From CAWCCP01 sp963701245 (GTDB lineage Bacteria; Patescibacteriota; Saccharimonadia; Saccharimonadales; UBA4665): a stretch of 64,000 nt of DNA. The stretch is taken from positions 124,001 to 188,000 of the forward strand of contig OY969576.1 in NCBI GenBank assembly GCA_963701245.1. Reading direction: 5' to 3'. Under the pieces are notes generated by a model, which saw nothing but the letters and a program-made list of their open reading frames with translations, did not search any database and was not told the origin of the DNA. Shown one piece after another: positions 60,860 to 64,000 of the stretch; positions within the stretch are counted from its first letter, which is position 1, and each line of letters begins with the position of its first letter. Position numbers and translations under genes: made by a program.

Positions 60860-62059
60860 ATGTATCAAAAACAGTCATATCGTTTTGGCTCTAATCGCCA
60901 AACACGAAAATCGTTTAGTCGACCGCAAAATAGAAGTCGACAACCCAAGAGGGCCTATATTAACCCTTCTAAGTTTGTGCAAAGCGCAAAACAAAGTACC
61001 GAAGAAGTCTATGTTCCGACACATCAAAGCTTTTCGGATTTTGACTTAGACACGGCTGTGAAGCGCAACCTTGGCGTCATGAATTTTGACAGTCCCTCGC
61101 CAATACAAGATCAAGCAATACCACAAGGACTTGCCGGCAAAGATATAGTCGGGCTTGCCAATACTGGTACTGGTAAGACGGCCGCATTCGCGATTCCGGT
61201 ACTCAACCGTTTAATCGCTGAACCACGCAGTAAAGCAATTATCCTGGCTCCAACCAGAGAACTTGCTGAACAGATTGAGCAACAGTGCCGCTTAATTGGT
61301 AAAGATAGCGGTCTCTTTGGCACACTGTTAATCGGTGGAATGTCGATGGGACCTCAGCTAAGAGATTTAAAGCAAAATCCAAGGATTATTATTGGCACAC
61401 CTGGTCGAGTTAAGGATCATCTAACGCGAGGTTCGTTAAGCATTTCCGATTGCAATATAGTTGTGCTTGATGAAGTTGATCGCATGCTCGATATGGGATT
61501 TGTTCGTGAAATTACTCATATTCTGGGTTTGACGCAAAAAGAACGACAATGTTTCTACTTTTCAGCCACACTCGACACAAGAGTGAGGGGAATAATTGAA
61601 AGCTTCTCAAAAGAACCAGTATATATTTCTGTGAAATCTGGAGAAACGAGTGATTATGTTGAACAAAATGTCGTGACCTACAATGTCAATGAGAACAAGG
61701 TAGATAAGTTGCATGATGTTCTCGTGAAAAGCGGACCTTCAAAAGCTCTTATTTTTGATGATACACATCGCAATGTTGAAAAACTATCCAAAGAGTTGGT
61801 TTTAAGGGGCTTCTCTGTGGACTCGCTCCATGGTGGTAAGACGCAGTCTCAAAGACAACAAATTTTGAAAAATTTTAAAACTAACAAGATTTCTGTGCTT
61901 GTCGCCACTGACGTTGCTGCTCGAGGACTTGATGTATCTGACATTACTCACGTAATTAACTTTTCATTGCCTCAGTCATATGATGATTATGTCCATCGCA
62001 TCGGCAGAACGGGTAGAGCTGGTAAAGTTGGTTACGCTCTGACATTTGTCGAAAAATAG
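60860..62059 (+). CDS. DEAD-box RNA helicase
   Basis: The ATG at 60860 (AAGGAGTT upstream) gives 399 residues. Motifs: Q-motif PSPIQDQAIP, motif I ANTGTGKTAA, PTRELAEQI, GTPGRV, motif II VLDEVDRMLD (DEVD instead of DEAD), motif III SATLD, DVAARGLD and HRIGRTGRAG. The basic N-terminal extension (RQTRKSFSRPQNRSRQPKR) likely binds RNA. RhlE-type enzymes help ribosome assembly and mRNA decay at low temperature. The long leader (no gene from 60703 to 60859) may carry cold-regulation signals, though none is obvious. Confidence 0.93.
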   Translation: MYQKQSYRFGSNRQTRKSFSRPQNRSRQPKRAYINPSKFVQSAKQSTEEVYVPTHQSFSDFDLDTAVKRNLGVMNFDSPSPIQDQAIPQGLAGKDIVGLANTGTGKTAAFAIPVLNRLIAEPRSKAIILAPTRELAEQIEQQCRLIGKDSGLFGTLLIGGMSMGPQLRDLKQNPRIIIGTPGRVKDHLTRGSLSISDCNIVVLDEVDRMLDMGFVREITHILGLTQKERQCFYFSATLDTRVRGIIESFSKEPVYISVKSGETSDYVEQNVVTYNVNENKVDKLHDVLVKSGPSKALIFDDTHRNVEKLSKELVLRGFSVDSLHGGKTQSQRQQILKNFKTNKISVLVATDVAARGLDVSDITHVINFSLPQSYDDYVHRIGRTGRAGKVGYALTFVEK

Positions 62060-62095
62060 TAACCTTCTCTGCTCTTTAGTATTGTAAAAACCTAG

Positions 62096-63052
62096 TTAGT
62101 CTAGAGGGGTGTGTTGATAAATAAACTCACCAATTTGTCCGATTGCCGTTCTCGCTTCTGGCACGATGCGAGCAAAAAGATGCCATACGTGCCATAGCCC
62201 TTTAGCTTTATAGAGCATCACTTCAACTCCCTCGCTCTTGGCCTTTTGCACAAATTTCTGAATGCCATCGTACATTAATTCATCTGAATCTACGTGTAGC
62301 AGTAGCGGAGGAAAGCCTTTAAGACTTCCATAGAGTGGAGATGCGACCGGATGGTTTCGGGGTGTCCGCTGAAAGTAGGCATCAATAAAAAAGTTGAGAT
62401 TATCCGATTGCAAGAAGAAATCTTTCTTGGCGTTTTTGCGCATGGCGTTCTCTATGTCGTACGCGTCAGTAGCTGGGCTGAGAGCTACGGCACAAGCAGG
62501 ATTGGGTAGCCGTTGTTCGCGAATTATATGCAAGAGCGAAAGTACGACCGAACCTCCTGCAGAGTCACCAGCCAGCACAATCTTATTTGGTGGATACTTT
62601 TTCAGTAACCACTGATAAGCCGCCAGAGCTTCATTAAGGGCGACCGGAAATGGATTTTCCGGAGCTAGTGAATAATGAAGTGATAAGGCTCTCGCTTTCG
62701 CGGCGATGGCAATTCTGGCTATAAGTTCACGATGCACACTGCTGCTGTCAAATACAAAACCCCCACCATGGACATATAGTATAACGACATCTTTCCTAGT
62801 ACTGCCGACATCGATCCATTCACCGACAAATCCTTTGTGCGCGATGGGCGTTATTTTTGTACCTTTTGGTAGCGGAAAGTGCTTTGATAAACGAGTATAC
62901 GCGGCACGTTTTCTTTCAAGGTTTTCGGCTGTTACTGGTTCCCTAAGGAGTAGTGACAATTTGAGTGCATTTTTGACAATGCGGCTTCGGACACTGGGCA
63001 TTGCCTCATGATAGCAAACAACCGTAGTGGATATGTACTGATTGCCTCGCAT
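62096..63052 (-). CDS. Alpha/beta hydrolase (hormone-sensitive lipase-like esterase)
   Basis: A 318-residue cytoplasmic esterase of the HSL family. The oxyanion-hole motif is YVHGGGFVFD (about residue 93), the nucleophile elbow is GDSAGGSVV, the acid is in HVDSDELMYDG, and the His is in LWHVWHLF. No signal peptide is present. A start at 63001 (MPSVRSRIV) is also possible. Such enzymes hydrolyse short acyl esters or lactones. Confidence 0.87.
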   Translation of the reverse strand: MRGNQYISTTVVCYHEAMPSVRSRIVKNALKLSLLLREPVTAENLERKRAAYTRLSKHFPLPKGTKITPIAHKGFVGEWIDVGSTRKDVVILYVHGGGFVFDSSSVHRELIARIAIAAKARALSLHYSLAPENPFPVALNEALAAYQWLLKKYPPNKIVLAGDSAGGSVVLSLLHIIREQRLPNPACAVALSPATDAYDIENAMRKNAKKDFFLQSDNLNFFIDAYFQRTPRNHPVASPLYGSLKGFPPLLLHVDSDELMYDGIQKFVQKAKSEGVEVMLYKAKGLWHVWHLFARIVPEARTAIGQIGEFIYQHTPLD

Positions 63053-63191
63053 AAAGTCAAAATACCTAACGGTACGGCAAAATGGTCGTAGTGCTTAAAA
63101 AATATGTACACCTTTAACTTGTAAGTACTAATTTGGACAATGATTCTTTTGTCATAAGGTCTTGCCTGTCTTCAGTAGCAGAATAATAGTT

Positions 63192-63347
63192 ATGCCAACA
63201 CGCGATATTTTACTTTTTTTGAGCGTATTTTTGACGTCAATTGTTGAGGGCGTTGAAGTGTTGACTATCGTACTGGCTGTAGGTATAACTCGGGATTGGC
63301 GTTTTATCTGGTACACTTCGGCTCGAAAGTGTGTTTCATGTATTTGA
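63192..63347 (+). pseudogene. N-terminal fragment of a multi-spanning membrane protein
   Basis: From the ATG at 63192, DILLFLSVFLTSIVEGVEV and ITRDWR form a typical first helix and loop of a membrane protein. I am reminded of COG4280/TMEM165-like proteins, but this is not firm. The frame ends after 51 codons in unrelated sequence. Around 63447-63475 the phrase PLRASATSWK could be a later remnant in another frame. A deletion or several frameshifts would explain this. Confidence 0.4.
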
Positions 63348-63500
63348 GGGTCTCTTCGATGTTTACTGATAACGAAACCAGTATGTCGCTATTTTTAGTG
63401 CATGGTCAATGAAAGTGTGGATGGTTCAGATATTTTGTTGATAATTATCCCTTGAGAGCAAGTGCAACTAGCTGGAAAATCTCAAGACAAAGAGGAGAGA

Positions 63501-63977
63501 CTAGTACACGCTGTCTATCCCAAGCTTGCCGAGCTCTGCACTGCCCAAGACAGTATGCAGCTCAGCGGGGGCGTACAGAAGTAGCGGACCGGTCTGGTTG
63601 CCGCAGGCATCCAGTTGACCCGCCACGACCAATTGTGCGTGTTCATATGAACAATCGGATTCGAGCGCGGACCATGAGAGTAAGTGTTCCAGTGTGCCGT
63701 AGTCGGCAGTCGTGCTCTCAGCCCCTTGGTCACTTGTGGCATCAGGAAGGACTAAGGCTCCGCTACTCAGAGCAGCATGCTCTGTCTGATTCAGGCCTGT
63801 GGCGGCGGTACTGCCAAATTCCCGGACGAGCCACATGCCAGCAAGTTTGAGCGGAGATCCTGCTCTCGGACTCTCAGTCAATGCTCTGCAGAGGCTCTTT
63901 GTGCAAAACACTGCGACGTATTCGTCTGGGACGCTGATTTCAGGTTGTGGCGCTCGTATGTTCGTAGGGTATTCCAT
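63501..63977 (-). CDS. Hypothetical protein, doubtful
   Basis: A 158-codon frame with a balanced composition but no family I recognise and no ribosome binding site before its ATG. The region is richer in G+C than the neighbouring host genes, as are the IS transposases. Reading frames on the opposite strand look less protein-like. It could be a recently acquired gene or a chance open frame next to a decayed one. Confidence 0.3.
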   Translation of the reverse strand: MEYPTNIRAPQPEISVPDEYVAVFCTKSLCRALTESPRAGSPLKLAGMWLVREFGSTAATGLNQTEHAALSSGALVLPDATSDQGAESTTADYGTLEHLLSWSALESDCSYEHAQLVVAGQLDACGNQTGPLLLYAPAELHTVLGSAELGKLGIDSVY

Positions 63978-64000
63978 GTTGTCGCTTGTTATTAGGAAGT

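Noticed and set aside
63452..63850. 132-codon plus-strand frame at the right edge
   Set aside because: Composition is extreme (Arg, Ser, Cys-rich) and it overlaps a more protein-like minus-strand frame; at most its first codons are a remnant of the broken membrane gene.
1..64000. Alternative genetic code (TGA as Gly, as in some CPR lineages)
   Set aside because: Many genes end normally at TGA (for example the Nramp gene near 2483 and nadM near 57646) and no conserved protein reads through one.
1..64000. CRISPR arrays, prophage modules, rRNA genes
   Set aside because: No spaced direct repeats, phage structural genes or rRNA sequence were seen; only the IS elements and one tRNA are present.

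Overview
The window looks like a chromosome segment of a Patescibacteria/CPR bacterium, most plausibly Candidatus Saccharibacteria. This is an inference from gene content: a compact genome with many touching or overlapping genes, the standard code (TGA is a normal stop), and a monoderm-style envelope set (LCP ligase, UppP, LPxTG-type surface protein, MarP-like protease, DipZ-like and VKOR thiol proteins). Many start codons sit 6-11 nt behind a TATACT-like -10 box with no Shine-Dalgarno, which suggests frequent leaderless transcription. Other genes, such as gnd, the VOC, DUF1801 and RRM genes, have a clear GGAGG.

Layout. 1-9.6 kb: xth start (partial), pyrH, an Nramp-like transporter, a secreted GH26-like enzyme, a small kinase-like protein, a purine-type phosphoribosyltransferase, tRNA-Ser(GGA), a MacB-type ABC pair, a second Nramp-like paralogue and VKOR. 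9.6-17.7 kb (minus strand): MarP-like protease, uppP, zwf, gnd, a PIG-L deacetylase, purA and purB. 17.9-25.3 kb: two glycosyltransferases, then a cobalamin riboswitch followed by DUF4430 and DUF6580 proteins. These run into a three-gene phospholipid-like set (CDP-alcohol transferase, PHP phosphoesterase, CarS-like), and a DipZ-like protein lies opposite. 25.4-33.5 kb: HAD hydrolase, eno, nnrD-like dehydratase, LCP protein, a membrane J-protein and several small secreted or membrane proteins. 33.7-35.5 kb: an IS256-type (IS1249-like) element splits a DUF218-like gene. 35.7-45 kb: FAD monooxygenase, a P-type ATPase/GH15 operon, and an acpS/acyl-AMP ligase-ACP-acyltransferase/flippase operon. 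45-49 kb: an unknown gene cut by an IS3 element that is itself interrupted by an IS256 element with a perfect 8-bp duplication. 49.4-64 kb: LPNTG surface protein, small enzymes, a MarR/DHA2 efflux locus, nadE-nadM, RRM protein, DEAD-box helicase, alpha/beta hydrolase, and a decayed end region.

How the genes fit together. The cell appears to run the oxidative pentose phosphate entry (zwf, gnd), part of glycolysis (eno), adenylate formation from IMP (purA, purB), UMP phosphorylation and the last steps of NAD synthesis. It appears to depend on uptake for cobalamin and possibly fatty acids. The two most interesting modules are the riboswitch-controlled DUF4430/DUF6580 operon (candidate cobalamin uptake without known cobalamin transport genes) and the self-contained acyl activation/transfer operon with its own carrier domain and phosphopantetheinyl transferase. 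The two IS insertions can both be reconstructed at base level.
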